From CAZGXI01 sp964529715 (GTDB lineage Bacteria; Chloroflexota; Anaerolineae; Aggregatilineales; Ch27), in assembly GCA_964529715.1 (NCBI GenBank), contig CAZGXI010000006.1:62001-126000 (forward strand): a stretch of DNA of 64,000 nucleotides. The letters run 5' to 3'. The notes under the pieces are model-generated. The model ran no database searches and was not told the origin of the DNA. It saw only the letters and a program-made list of their open reading frames with translations. Of the stretch, positions 33,585-42,680 are shown piece by piece (position 1 is the first letter of the stretch; every line of letters begins with the position of its first letter). The position numbers and the translations under genes are program-made.

Positions 33585-34856
33585 TTAACTGCCCGCCTCC
33601 GGCGTGGGAGTTGCGGCGAATTCCGGCGCGGCAGTGGGGACGAGTGTCACAATCACCTGGCAGCTTGCCAGCGCGTCGCGGAAATCGACCAGCGTTTCGA
33701 GGTCGTCGGTCATCCCCATCCCCTGGCGCAGGTACGGCACTGCACGAGCGCAGTCGCCAATAGAGGTGTAGCAATAACCGGTGTAGTAGTAGTCGTAGGG
33801 ATCACGGCTGCCAGATTGGGCAGCACGCTCATAGGTGCGCGCACACAGGTTATATTCCCCCGCACGCACCTGCAAGGCCCCCAGGTACGACAGGCACGGC
33901 ACGCTGTCGGGCATCAGGGCCACGCAGCGTTCCACCACGGCGCGCGCCTGTTCCACCTGGCCCAGGTTACGGAAGAGCGCCTTCGCCAGCGCGGCTTGGG
34001 CGCGGCTGTTGTGGGGGTTGCGCTCGACGATCTGGCGCAGCAACGCCACCCCGGCCTCGTCGTCGCCCTGACGGAAGTACACGTCGGCCAGGGCTTCGGC
34101 GATGTAGGCCTGGGTTGGTTCCAACTGCAAGGCGCGCTCGAAAGCGTCGCGCGCGCCGTCGAAGTCGCCGCTCCAGAACAGCACGTAGCCGTGATTGCGC
34201 TGTACGTTGAAGTCGGCAGGGTTGATCACCAGGGCGCGTTCAATGGTTTCCTCGGCGCGGCCTGACTGGCCCAGGTCGGTGTACGCCTCCGCCAGAAAAG
34301 ACAGCGCGGTGGCATTGTTGGGGTCCAGGTCCAGGGCGCGCAGCAGGCTAGCGACGGCCCGCGCGTACTGGCCGTCCCACTCCAACGCCATGCCGCGAAT
34401 GGCCCATCCCAGCGGGCTGAACGGATCGGCGTTGACGGCCTTTTCGGCCCAGACAAGTGCCTCGTCTATCCGCTCATTGGTGATCAGCAGGTGAGTCAGC
34501 CGGAAATACACCGCCGGGTCATTGGGCATCCCCTCGGCGGCCAGGGCGTAATTGCGGATGGCCTCGTCCATTGCGCCGCGTTGGTAGGCCGCATTCGCCA
34601 CGATCAGGTAATTGACCGGCGAGTCGGTGGCCGTAGGCGTGGGAGCCTGAAGAGTGGCCAGGCTGTTGGCGGCATTGGCGGCTTGAGTCGCCATCCACTG
34701 CTCAATCGGCTGGCGGATCATGTCGCGGTTCTGCCACACGCCCGCGCCGATGAAGACGACGACGGGCGTCAGCAAATACAGCCACCACCACTTCAAATTG
34801 AAGATGCGGCGGCGCATTCCTTTGGGTGTGTAGCGTCTGGGCGTCTTGAGGTACAT
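33585..34856 (-). CDS. Membrane-anchored TPR repeat protein (1)
   Basis: A 423-residue protein: basic N-terminus, a single helix (WWWLYLLTPVVVFIGAGVW, about residues 23-41), then at least eight tetratricopeptide repeats. Examples are AYQRGAMDEAIRNYALAAEGMPNDP, ALVWAEKAVNADPFSPLGW and DFDGARDAFERALQLEPTQAY (each abbreviated). The TPR face is probably extracytoplasmic, because the single anchor follows basic residues. A Thr/Pro-rich linker (about 70-82) and a Pro-rich tail (TPTPEAGS) are present. No catalytic domain. A second, related TPR gene lies directly upstream, separated by 179 nt holding a degenerate repeat. Confidence 0.85.
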   Translation of the reverse strand: MYLKTPRRYTPKGMRRRIFNLKWWWLYLLTPVVVFIGAGVWQNRDMIRQPIEQWMATQAANAANSLATLQAPTPTATDSPVNYLIVANAAYQRGAMDEAIRNYALAAEGMPNDPAVYFRLTHLLITNERIDEALVWAEKAVNADPFSPLGWAIRGMALEWDGQYARAVASLLRALDLDPNNATALSFLAEAYTDLGQSGRAEETIERALVINPADFNVQRNHGYVLFWSGDFDGARDAFERALQLEPTQAYIAEALADVYFRQGDDEAGVALLRQIVERNPHNSRAQAALAKALFRNLGQVEQARAVVERCVALMPDSVPCLSYLGALQVRAGEYNLCARTYERAAQSGSRDPYDYYYTGYCYTSIGDCARAVPYLRQGMGMTDDLETLVDFRDALASCQVIVTLVPTAAPEFAATPTPEAGS

Positions 34857-35035
34857 AAGTGCAATCAGCCGTCAGCCATCAGTGGTCAGCAACGCCATGT
34901 GCAGGTTCCTGATTTTGGTTCATTTTGCCGGGCCAAGCCTCATCGTCCACCCTGACAGGGGCAAGCTTTTCGCACCTCTACAAAAAACCGCCGTCCGGTG
35001 CGATCCCCTGATTGCTGACCGCTAATGACTGACGG
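34857..35035. repeat. Degenerate short-repeat elements between TPR genes
   Basis: Both ends of this gap carry runs of a CAGCCGTCAGC / GCTGACCGCTAATGAC heptad-like repeat (about 34866-34893 and 35016-35040), in inverted orientation. The same family appears near 2375-2430 (GGTTAGC...GCTAAC). They flank ordinary GC-rich sequence with no gene or clear promoter. Confidence 0.5.
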
Positions 35036-36277
35036 CTAAAAAATCCCTATCGGCGTCGGCAGTTCGGTCGGCGTAGGCGCGGGCGTCGGGATGATGGAAT
35101 CGTCGTAGGCCGGATCGACGAACGCGCACAGCCGCAGCCCCTCACGGATGATTCCCAGGATTTGATCGCTGGTCGTGCGGGTATAGGCCTCCTGCAAGAT
35201 CGGCACGGCCTGGTCGCACTCGTCCAGGTAGTAATGGGCCAGCCCGCGCAGATACCAACACTGGATTTCCTCTGACCCCAATTCCACGCAACGTTCAAAG
35301 GCGTCAATAGCGCTCTCGTAGTTGCGGCGGACGTAGTAGACCGTGCCCACGCGCATCCAGGCTTCGGCGTAATTCGGATCGATGTCCAGCGCCTGCTCGC
35401 AGTAATCTTGCGCATAGTTGTCCTGGCGCAGGTTGTAGTACGTGTCGCACAGCCGGACCAGCGCCTTGACGTTGGTCGGGTCCATCGCCAGCACACGCTC
35501 ATAGGCGGCGATGGCCGCCGGCTCATTGTTGAGAGCGCGATAATCCATCGCCAGTTCAAAGTACAAAAAGTCCAGCGCCGGGTGCAGCGCGACGGCAGCT
35601 TCCAACTGCTGCGCGGCAGCTTCATACTGCCCGGTGTAGGTCAGGCTGAAGGCGTAGGCACGGCGCGCGTCTACATTGGCCGGGTCCAGTTCCACCGCGC
35701 GCTCGGCCATCTGCTGACCCTGGCTCCACCGCCCGGAACTGATATACGCGCCGGAGAGGTAAGCATACGTGGGGGCAAAGGTCGGGTTCAGTTCCAGCGC
35801 AGCCAGCCCGACCGGGATGGCCTCTTCAGCGCGGCCCAATGTATCCAGCGCAAAGACCTTCAGCGCATAACCGCGCGGATCGTTGGGGGCGGCAGCGATA
35901 GCCTGATCGGCGGTGGCCAGCCCTTCCTCACTCCGGTTGAGCAACACCAGGATGCGCCCGTACTCGTAGAGGTAATCGACGTTGTTCGGCATCTGCCGAA
36001 CCGCCTGACCTAAGTCCAGGGCGGCCTGTTCCAGGTCGCCGTTCAGATAAGCGTCGTAACCCCGACGGGCCAGCGTGGCGGGCGTCAGAGTCGGCGTGGG
36101 TGGCGCGCCGACCAGCGCCAGCACCTCGCCCTGAATGCGGTCGAACTGCCACGCCACCACCGCCAGGCCCAGCATCGCAACGATCCACAGCATGATCAGG
36201 GCGCGGCTGCGGCGGCGGCGGGTGCGCCCAAAATGCAACGACGAACGTTCACGATAAACAGGAATCCCCGGTCGCAT
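35036..36277 (-). CDS. Membrane-anchored TPR repeat protein (2)
   Basis: A 413-residue protein with an Arg-rich N-terminus (RTRRRRSR), one helix (ALIMLWIVAMLGLAVVAW) and about nine TPRs (AYLNGDLEQAALDLGQAVRQMP, AIAAYERVLAMDPTNVKAL, ESAIDAFERCVELGSEEIQ; abbreviated). It ends in a Pro/Thr-rich tail (PTPAPTPTELPTP). Its plan is the same as that of the adjacent TPR gene, so the two are probably tandem paralogs. Likely a scaffold at the membrane surface; partner unknown. Confidence 0.85.
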   Translation of the reverse strand: MRPGIPVYRERSSLHFGRTRRRRSRALIMLWIVAMLGLAVVAWQFDRIQGEVLALVGAPPTPTLTPATLARRGYDAYLNGDLEQAALDLGQAVRQMPNNVDYLYEYGRILVLLNRSEEGLATADQAIAAAPNDPRGYALKVFALDTLGRAEEAIPVGLAALELNPTFAPTYAYLSGAYISSGRWSQGQQMAERAVELDPANVDARRAYAFSLTYTGQYEAAAQQLEAAVALHPALDFLYFELAMDYRALNNEPAAIAAYERVLAMDPTNVKALVRLCDTYYNLRQDNYAQDYCEQALDIDPNYAEAWMRVGTVYYVRRNYESAIDAFERCVELGSEEIQCWYLRGLAHYYLDECDQAVPILQEAYTRTTSDQILGIIREGLRLCAFVDPAYDDSIIPTPAPTPTELPTPIGIF

Positions 36278-36468
36278 TCGTTATTCTACCCTAACCACTT
36301 GTCACTCGGATCGTACCACAGTTTCCTGAGCGGAAAATGAAACGGGGCGCTTTCTAGCCCCCCTGCTGCCGGACAAGCATAGCGCAGGCCGGGCGGGGCA
36401 GCAAAAAGTGCAGGAGCAACATACAATGATGCAGTGTATCCCTGATCTGGCAGCAAGAGGCGATTACA

Positions 36469-37398
36469 ATGATCCACACTCTGACCTTGAACCCGGCGCT
36501 AGACCGGGAACTGATCGTCCCGACGCTGGCATTCGACGAAGTCCTGCGTGCGACCGCCAGCCGCACCGACATCGGCGGCAAGGGCTTCAATGTGTCGCGG
36601 GCACTGGCGGCGCTCGGCGCGGCGAGCGTGGCGCTGGGCTTTATCGGCGGCGCGACGGGCCAGCAACTGGCGCATGGCCTGGAGGCATTGGGCATCCGCA
36701 CGGATTTCGTCCCTATCGCAGGCGAGACGCGCACCAACGTGAGCATCGTCGCGGCGGACCACAGCCATTACCTCAAGGCCAACGAGTCCGGGCCGCAGGT
36801 GTCGTCGGAGGAACAAACTGCGCTGCTGGACCGTGTGCGCGCCCTGGCCGCCCCCGGCGACTGGTGGGTGCTGTCTGGCAGTCTGCCGCCGGGCGTCCCG
36901 GCGGATTTCTACGCCACGATCATCCGCATCGTGCAGGCGCGCGGCGCACGGGCCGTGCTGGATACCAACGGCGATCCGTTGCGGTCAGGCTGTGCGGCGG
37001 GCGTGTATCTGGTGAAGCCGAACCAGGCGGAAGCCGTCGGTCTGACCAGGCTGCCCCTGCCGTCGCCGCGCGAATGTGGCCCGCTCCTGGCAGCCATCCA
37101 CCGGCTGGGCGCGCGGCTGGTAGCTCTGTCGATGGGGGCGGCAGGCGCAGCAGTCTCCGACGGAGAACACGTCTGGCTGGCGCACGCCCCCACCATCGAT
37201 GAACGCAATCCCGCCGGGGCGGGCGACGCGCTGATCGCCGGGCTGGTGTGGGCGCTGGACCGGGGATATGCGCTGCCGGATGCGCTGGTCTGGGGCGTGG
37301 CCTGCGGGGCGGCCACGGCCAGCCTCGACGGCACGGCGGTCGGTTCGGGCGGGCTCGTGGTGCGGCTACGCGAACAGGTACGTGTGGAGGCGCTGTAA
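36469..37398 (+). CDS. PfkB-family sugar-phosphate kinase (1-phosphofructokinase/tagatose-6-phosphate kinase type)
   Basis: A 309-residue ribokinase-fold kinase. It begins MIHTLTLNPALDRELIVPTL, the FruK/LacC N-terminus, followed by GGKGFNVSRALAALGAASVALGFIGG (PfkB signature 1, abbreviated). The C-terminal signature NPAGAGDALIAGLVWALDRG holds the catalytic Asp in GAGD. The NPALDR start and length favour a hexose-phosphate kinase (fructose-1-phosphate or tagatose-6-phosphate) over ribokinase; the two cannot be separated by eye. The ribosome site is AGAGG. It converges with the sugar ABC operon, with a strong palindrome between them. Confidence 0.85.
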   Translation: MIHTLTLNPALDRELIVPTLAFDEVLRATASRTDIGGKGFNVSRALAALGAASVALGFIGGATGQQLAHGLEALGIRTDFVPIAGETRTNVSIVAADHSHYLKANESGPQVSSEEQTALLDRVRALAAPGDWWVLSGSLPPGVPADFYATIIRIVQARGARAVLDTNGDPLRSGCAAGVYLVKPNQAEAVGLTRLPLPSPRECGPLLAAIHRLGARLVALSMGAAGAAVSDGEHVWLAHAPTIDERNPAGAGDALIAGLVWALDRGYALPDALVWGVACGAATASLDGTAVGSGGLVVRLREQVRVEAL

Positions 37399-37404
37399 AA
37401 AACA

Positions 37405-37429
37405 GCAGGGACACGGGCCGTGTCCCTGC
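37405..37429. terminator. Palindrome between convergent kinase and ABC genes
   Basis: GCAGGGACACGG/CCGTGTCCCTGC, a near-perfect 25-nt palindrome seven nt after the kinase stop and 26 nt before the stop of the ABC binding-protein gene. Placement fits a bidirectional terminator. It is a member of the AGGGACACGGcatGCCGTGTCCCT dispersed family (also 57941-57964 and 61714-61741). No T-run. Confidence 0.55.
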
Positions 37430-37454
37430 GATACGTCTGAAAGGCGACGACTGT

Positions 37455-38675
37455 TTAGAAGTCGAAGTCCGCGATGTTCTCAGCGGTGTAGACGAACGGC
37501 GGGCCAAGCAAAATCTCGCTGCCGTTCACCACCGGAAGCTGGCCCAGACGGCCCGCCTCCACATACAGGTCGCCGGGGGCGAAGTTGCCGTCCACGATCT
37601 GGCGCATCACGTAGATCGCGGCGTAGCCCAGGTCCACCGGGTTCCACAGCACCACCGACTTGACGCAGCCGCTCTCGACGAACGGACGCATCTGGTTCGG
37701 CGTGGAGAGGCCCACCACGTGCACCGCCGACTCCTCGTCAGGGGCGGCGAATTCCTCGCTGGCATCCACCGCGCAGAGGCGCGCCTGCGACACGGCGTCC
37801 GCCGAGCCGGGGGTTGCCACGCTGGTCATGCCGAACAGGCCGTCGAGTTCCTCACCATACTTGTTGATCAGGGTCTGCGCCTGGCTAAAAGCCAACTGCT
37901 GGTCTTCCTGCGACTCGGTCGTTTCCAACCAGGTCAGATCAGGATAGCACTGCTGGGCATAGGCCCACATCTCGGCGATCCAGCGGGCCTGGTTCGGGGT
38001 GGTGAAGGTGCTGGTGACGATGGCGAACGAACCATCTTCGCCGATTTCTGCCACCATGCTGTCGATCAGGGTCTTGGCGATGCCGTTGAAGGACGCCTGA
38101 TTGACGAACCACTCACGGGCTTCTGGCACCGAGTTGGCGTCATAACCGACCACATGGATGCCCTGCTCCAACGCGCGTTGCAGCACCGGCCCAATAGCGA
38201 CCGGGTCGTTGGCGGCGAACAGCAGGCCATCCACACCGGCGGTGATGAAGTTATCCAGGAAGGTAATCTGGTCGTCGATGTTGGCTTCGGTCGGGCCGTC
38301 GGTGGCGAAGTCCACATTGCCCAGTTCGTCGGCGGCTTCCTGCATCCCGCGCGTGGTGGCGGTGAAGTAACCGATGCCGATCAACTTGGGCACGTCACGG
38401 ACGACGATTTCCTGTCCGGCCAGGTCCGGCGGGTTCACCGGCTGACCACCGTCATAGGCTTCCAGGGCAGCGGCCCGCAGCTCTTCCTCGCTCATGGTCA
38501 CGGCGCCGGCTTCCTCGGTCGCCTCGGCCTCGCCTCCCACCACTGGGCAGGGCAGCGGGTTCACGGGCAGGTCGTCGGCGCCATCCCACCGCTGCTCCTC
38601 CTGAGCAATCGTGGCCGGGGCCAGGCTGACCAACAGCGTAAACAGCACCAGCAGAGTCAACACTTTCTTCGACAT
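37455..38675 (-). CDS. Sugar/AI-2-type periplasmic-binding protein (RhaS/LsrB-like)
   Basis: A 406-residue secreted protein of the type 1 periplasmic-binding fold. The signal peptide is MSKKVLTLLVLFTLLVSLAP with cleavage near IAQ. The domain is entered at KLIGIGYFTATTRGMQEAADELG and contains DGLLFAANDPVAIGPVLQRALEQGIHVVGYDAN and VKSVVLWNPVDLGYAAIYVM (abbreviated). The WNPVDLGYAA block is characteristic of rhamnose and autoinducer-2 binding proteins. An acidic insert of ~35 residues after the signal peptide is unusual. The start at 38675 is used because it gives a normal signal peptide. Last gene of the operon, 164 nt after the permease. Confidence 0.88.
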   Translation of the reverse strand: MSKKVLTLLVLFTLLVSLAPATIAQEEQRWDGADDLPVNPLPCPVVGGEAEATEEAGAVTMSEEELRAAALEAYDGGQPVNPPDLAGQEIVVRDVPKLIGIGYFTATTRGMQEAADELGNVDFATDGPTEANIDDQITFLDNFITAGVDGLLFAANDPVAIGPVLQRALEQGIHVVGYDANSVPEAREWFVNQASFNGIAKTLIDSMVAEIGEDGSFAIVTSTFTTPNQARWIAEMWAYAQQCYPDLTWLETTESQEDQQLAFSQAQTLINKYGEELDGLFGMTSVATPGSADAVSQARLCAVDASEEFAAPDEESAVHVVGLSTPNQMRPFVESGCVKSVVLWNPVDLGYAAIYVMRQIVDGNFAPGDLYVEAGRLGQLPVVNGSEILLGPPFVYTAENIADFDF

Positions 38676-38839
38676 GGCAAACGCTCTCCTTCTTCTCCTA
38701 TCAGGCGAACACAAGCATGTGTCATCACATCGTTTCGCCGCGGTTGATCTGTGTGCGTGCTTCCGAGACGCCTCCTTTCCTCCTTCCCGTCTCCAACCCC
38801 ATTACCGCTCAGGAAAACGGGGACGGGTTCCAGACACGG

Positions 38840-39835
38840 TCATGCCGTCGCGCCGGTGCGGCGCTGGATGTAGTTGTTCAACAGGATCGCCAGGATCAGA
38901 ACTGCGCCGATCACCACAATCGTCGCATCGCCCTTGAGGCCCGCCAACGACAGGCCGTTCTTGAGCAGCTGGATCAGCACCACGCCAATTGCCGTCCCGG
39001 CGATGCTGCCCGTGCCGCCGTTGATGCTCGTGCCACCCAACACGACGGCAGCGATGGCGTCCAGTTCCAGGCCCGTGCCCATGTCGGAGCGCGTGGTGCT
39101 GACGCGCGAGACGAAAATGTACCCGGCCAGGCCGGCCATCGCGCCAGAAAAGGCGTAGATGAGCAGTTTGTACAGGTCCACCTTGAGGCCAGAGAAGCGC
39201 GCCCCCAACTCGTTGTTGCCGATGGCGTAAATGGCCCGCCCGAAGACGGTGCGCGCCAGGATGATCCCGGCGATAACCGTCGCCGCGACGAGCAACCAGA
39301 CCTGCGTCGGCACGCCGAGCACCTGCCCCTGTCCCAACTGATAGAACCAGTCTGGGTAGCCGCGCGCCGAACGCGCCTGGCTGATGCCCAGCGCCAGCCC
39401 GCGATAGAGCGCCAGCGTCGCCAACGTCATGATCAACGGCGGCACGCCCACCCGCACGATGAACCAGCCGTTGAACAGGCCGCACACCAGCCCCGTCCCC
39501 AGCGCGACGAAGATGGTCAGTTCCAGCGGCAGCCCGGCGTTCATCCAGCTCCAACCGAGCATCACAGCGGCCAGTCCGAACGTCGAGCCGACCGACAGGT
39601 CGATGCCGCCGGTGATGATGATGAAGGTCATCGGCAGGGCTACCAGACCGACCTCGGTCATCAGCCGGGCCTGGTTGAGGATGTTATCCACCGTCAGGAA
39701 GCGGTCGGTCTGGGTGGAAAGCAGCAGCACGGCCACGATGGCGATCACCAGCAGCACGCCTTCCTGGCTGAGAAACAGCGCCTTCACCCGCGCGCCCAGG
39801 CTGGGTCTTTCGATTGGACTCTCGCTGACAGTCAC
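38840..39835 (-). CDS. Sugar ABC transporter permease (RbsC-like, 1)
   Basis: A 331-residue permease of the BPD_transp_2 family: 8-10 helices, the TEVGLVALPMTFIIITGGIDLSVGSTFGLAA block and DAIAAVVLGGTSINGGTGSIAGTAIGV (both abbreviated), which are the RbsC/RhaQ landmarks. It follows the other permease by 4 nt. Together they form the heterodimeric membrane channel for the sugar, a pattern found in rhamnose and AI-2 transporters. Confidence 0.93.
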   Translation of the reverse strand: MTVSESPIERPSLGARVKALFLSQEGVLLVIAIVAVLLLSTQTDRFLTVDNILNQARLMTEVGLVALPMTFIIITGGIDLSVGSTFGLAAVMLGWSWMNAGLPLELTIFVALGTGLVCGLFNGWFIVRVGVPPLIMTLATLALYRGLALGISQARSARGYPDWFYQLGQGQVLGVPTQVWLLVAATVIAGIILARTVFGRAIYAIGNNELGARFSGLKVDLYKLLIYAFSGAMAGLAGYIFVSRVSTTRSDMGTGLELDAIAAVVLGGTSINGGTGSIAGTAIGVVLIQLLKNGLSLAGLKGDATIVVIGAVLILAILLNNYIQRRTGATA

Positions 39836-39839
39836 GCAG

Positions 39840-40853
39840 CTACCCCCTTATCAGGCGTATCTGGCGGCGGCGGCGCAGGATGTCGGCCAGCACCGTGAGC
39901 AGGATCATCACGCCCTGAACCGCCTGCAACCAGTACGGCGAAACATCAATGAAGATCATGGCAGAGGCGATGGCGCGGATGACGATGCTCGCCAGCGTCG
40001 AGCCGATCACCGTCCCGGTACCGCCCAGGATGCTCACACCGCCCACCACCGCCGCCGTGATGATGACCATCTCCAACCCCGGCGGCACGGTGGATTGGAT
40101 GGTGGTGAACTGCGTGCCGAACATCACGCTCGCCACGCCGGCCAGCACGCCGTGAATGATGAACACCTGCATTAGCACGGCCCGCTCATTGATGCCCGAC
40201 AGACGCGCGGCCTCTTTGTTGCCACCGACGGCGTAGATGGCCCGCCCGGTAGGGCTGTAGCGCATCCACAGCGCCGCCACGATGGTCAGCCCGATCATGA
40301 AATACACCGGCATGGGCACGCCCAGGGGGGCCTGCTGCGCCAGGTGGAATTCCGGCGGCAGGTCATAAATCCACGCCCCGCCCGTCCATAGGATCAGGCC
40401 ACCCTTGAGGATGCTCATCATGCCCAACGTGACGACGATGGCCGGAATGCGCAGGTAGGCCACGAAAAAGCCGTTGATGGCCCCCACAACCCCGCCGAAG
40501 AACAACGGGGCCAGCCACGCCAGCCAGATCGGATACCCACTGACGGCCATCTGCCCGCTGATCGTCGCCAGCACGCCGATCAGGGACCCCACCGACACAT
40601 CGATGTTGCCGGAGATGATCACCATCGACATGCCGATGGCAGCGATGGCCGTGTAGGATGTGTTTTGCAACACGTCCGAGATATTGCGCTGAGCCAGGAA
40701 GCGGGGGTTGGCCGTGCCAACCACGACCACTAGGGCAACCAGCAGGAGCAGCAACACCCCTTCCTGGGAACTATACAATGGGCGCAGCAGGCCGCCGACG
40801 CGCTCGGCGGGCGAAGTCTGCGAGGGAATTACGGGGCGGGTCGTTGTCGTCAT
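39840..40853 (-). CDS. Sugar ABC transporter permease (RbsC-like, 2)
   Basis: A 337-residue permease with the same landmarks: TAIAAIGMSMVIISGNIDVSVGSLIGVLA, MMSILKGGLILW and VGGVSILGGTGTVIGSTLASIVIRA (abbreviated). Its first codon overlaps the stop of the ATPase gene as ATGA, so translation is coupled. The C-terminus is Arg-rich (RRRRQIRLI), the usual cytoplasmic end. Confidence 0.93.
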   Translation of the reverse strand: MTTTTRPVIPSQTSPAERVGGLLRPLYSSQEGVLLLLLVALVVVVGTANPRFLAQRNISDVLQNTSYTAIAAIGMSMVIISGNIDVSVGSLIGVLATISGQMAVSGYPIWLAWLAPLFFGGVVGAINGFFVAYLRIPAIVVTLGMMSILKGGLILWTGGAWIYDLPPEFHLAQQAPLGVPMPVYFMIGLTIVAALWMRYSPTGRAIYAVGGNKEAARLSGINERAVLMQVFIIHGVLAGVASVMFGTQFTTIQSTVPPGLEMVIITAAVVGGVSILGGTGTVIGSTLASIVIRAIASAMIFIDVSPYWLQAVQGVMILLTVLADILRRRRQIRLIRG

Positions 40854-42409
40854 ACAGCGGTCCCTTCCGGCATCCGGGGTTGCCCGGCGGCATGGTTACC
40901 GTTATTCACGGCCAGGTCACTCATCATCGCCGCGCCGATGTTTTCCTGGGTGGCTTCAGCACGAGTATATTCGGCCACGATCCGGCCCTGGCGCATTACC
41001 AGCACGCGGTCGCTCATGCCGATGATCTCCGGCAGTTCGCTGGAGATCATCAGGATCGCCATGCCGCGCTGAGCCAGTTCGCTCATCAGGCGGTGAATTT
41101 CGGCCTTGGCACCCACGTCGATACCGCGCGTCGGCTCGTCCATGATCAAGATGCGCGGCGCACTCGCCAGCCACTTGCCTACCACGACCTTCTGCTGGTT
41201 GCCACCGGAGAGTTTGTTGACGATCTGCTCGGTGCTGTAGGCGCGGATGTTCAACTGATGGATCGAACGCTGCGCCAACTCCCGCTCAGCCTGGCGGTTG
41301 ACGAACAGGCCGTTCACCAGGCTGCGCAACACGGCCATCGACAGGTTTTCGCGCACACGCATCTGCCGCACCAGGCCCTGCGTGCCGCGATCTTCCGGCA
41401 CATAGGCAATGCCAAGCTGCATGGCCTGACCCGGATGGCGGATGTGCACAGCCTGGCCGTTGACGCGCACCTCGCCGGAGTCCGCCGGGGTGAGGCCGAA
41501 GATCACCTGGGCCAGTTCACTGCGCCCCGCCCCAACCAGCCCGGCCAGCCCGACGATCTCGCCAGCGCGCAGGGTCAGGCTCACGCCGCGCACCGAGGGG
41601 CGGCAATACACATCCTGCACTTCCAACACCACATCGCCGATCTCGGCGGGCAACTTGGGGAACAGGTTATCGATAGTGCGCCCGACCATCATGTTGATCA
41701 GGTCATCTTCGGTGGTCTCGGAAACGAGCTTCGTGCCCACATACTGCCCATCGCGCAGCACCGTTACACGGTCGGCGACCTGGAACACCTCTTGCAGGCG
41801 ATGGCTGATGTAGATGATCCCGACGCCGCGCTCGCGCAACAGCCGCACACTGTGGAACAGCCGCTCCACGTCGGCCTCAGTCAGCGCCGCCGTCGGCTCG
41901 TCCATGATCAACACGCGGGCGTTGAGCGACAGGGCTTTGGCGATCTCGACGCGCTGGCGGTTGCCGACCGTGAGCGTACCGACCTTGCGGTTCACATCCA
42001 GGTCGTAGATTTCCAGCGAGGCCAGGATTTCTTTGGCCTGGCGGCGCATGGCGGCCCAGTCTACCGTCCCCAGCCGGGTGCGCGGGGCGTGCCCCATGAA
42101 AACGTTTTCAGCAACGGTTAACTCAGGATAGAGGCTGAGTTCCTGGTAAATGGTGGCGATGCCCTGCGCCTGCGCTTCGTGCGGGCTGTTGAGCGTCACC
42201 GGGCGGCCCTGGATGCGGATTTGGCCAGCGTCGGGCCGGTAGACGCCGGAGACGATCTTGATCAACGTGGATTTGCCCGCCCCATTTTCGCCGAGCAGGG
42301 CGTGCACCTCGCCGGGGAACATCTCGAAGTGCACATCGTCCAGGGCTTTGACACCCGGAAACTGCTTACTGATATGGGTAAGCACGAGGATTGGTTGGGT
42401 TTCGGACAC
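40850..42409 (-). CDS. Sugar ABC transporter ATP-binding protein, duplicated (RbsA/MglA-like)
   Basis: A 519-residue protein with two ABC ATPase domains. Domain 1: Walker A GENGAGKST, Q-loop, TLTVGNRQRVEIAKALS (non-canonical signature) and Walker B VLIMDEPTAAL. Domain 2: a degenerate Walker A (GLVGAGRSEL), signature KLSGGNQQKVVVGKWL and Walker B ILIMDEPTRGID. Such asymmetry is normal in RbsA-type proteins. The start at GTG 42409 is chosen for the GGAG site 8 nt upstream and because the family begins close to the PILVLTHISKQFPG strand. First gene of the operon; a 271-nt divergent region separates it from the flippase gene. Confidence 0.93.
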   Translation of the reverse strand: MSETQPILVLTHISKQFPGVKALDDVHFEMFPGEVHALLGENGAGKSTLIKIVSGVYRPDAGQIRIQGRPVTLNSPHEAQAQGIATIYQELSLYPELTVAENVFMGHAPRTRLGTVDWAAMRRQAKEILASLEIYDLDVNRKVGTLTVGNRQRVEIAKALSLNARVLIMDEPTAALTEADVERLFHSVRLLRERGVGIIYISHRLQEVFQVADRVTVLRDGQYVGTKLVSETTEDDLINMMVGRTIDNLFPKLPAEIGDVVLEVQDVYCRPSVRGVSLTLRAGEIVGLAGLVGAGRSELAQVIFGLTPADSGEVRVNGQAVHIRHPGQAMQLGIAYVPEDRGTQGLVRQMRVRENLSMAVLRSLVNGLFVNRQAERELAQRSIHQLNIRAYSTEQIVNKLSGGNQQKVVVGKWLASAPRILIMDEPTRGIDVGAKAEIHRLMSELAQRGMAILMISSELPEIIGMSDRVLVMRQGRIVAEYTRAEATQENIGAAMMSDLAVNNGNHAAGQPRMPEGTAV

Positions 42410-42680
42410 GGGCTTGCTCCGGTTATACGGGCGGCTGGCCCAGGTAGAAATACGACTCATCCCCGCGCGCAATCGATTTCCTGACAACAGACACAAGACA
42501 GATGGGGGAACGCGCGGGTGACTTATCCAGTTGTGCTCATTGAAATTGTGAAGGTTGAATAGCAGTATATGCCAAAATTGCCGAAGCGTCAAATTTTTGG
42601 GCTGCTGATGCCCTACACTTGGAAAGCCGTGTTGAGTATTGTAGACTGAGGACCATGCTCTGGTCTGGAAGCGATCGCTG
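42410..42680. other. Divergent promoter region
   Basis: 271 nt between the sugar ABC operon (leftward) and the flippase operon (rightward). It contains an AT-richer patch (about 42570-42650: CAAAATTGCCGAAGCG, GAGTATTGTAGAC) expected of promoters. No strongly matched -35/-10 pair, palindromic operator or RNA structure is apparent. Confidence 0.45.

Noticed and set aside
34866..35040. CRISPR-like spaced repeats
   Set aside because: Short degenerate heptad-type repeats, no consistent spacers, no cas genes.
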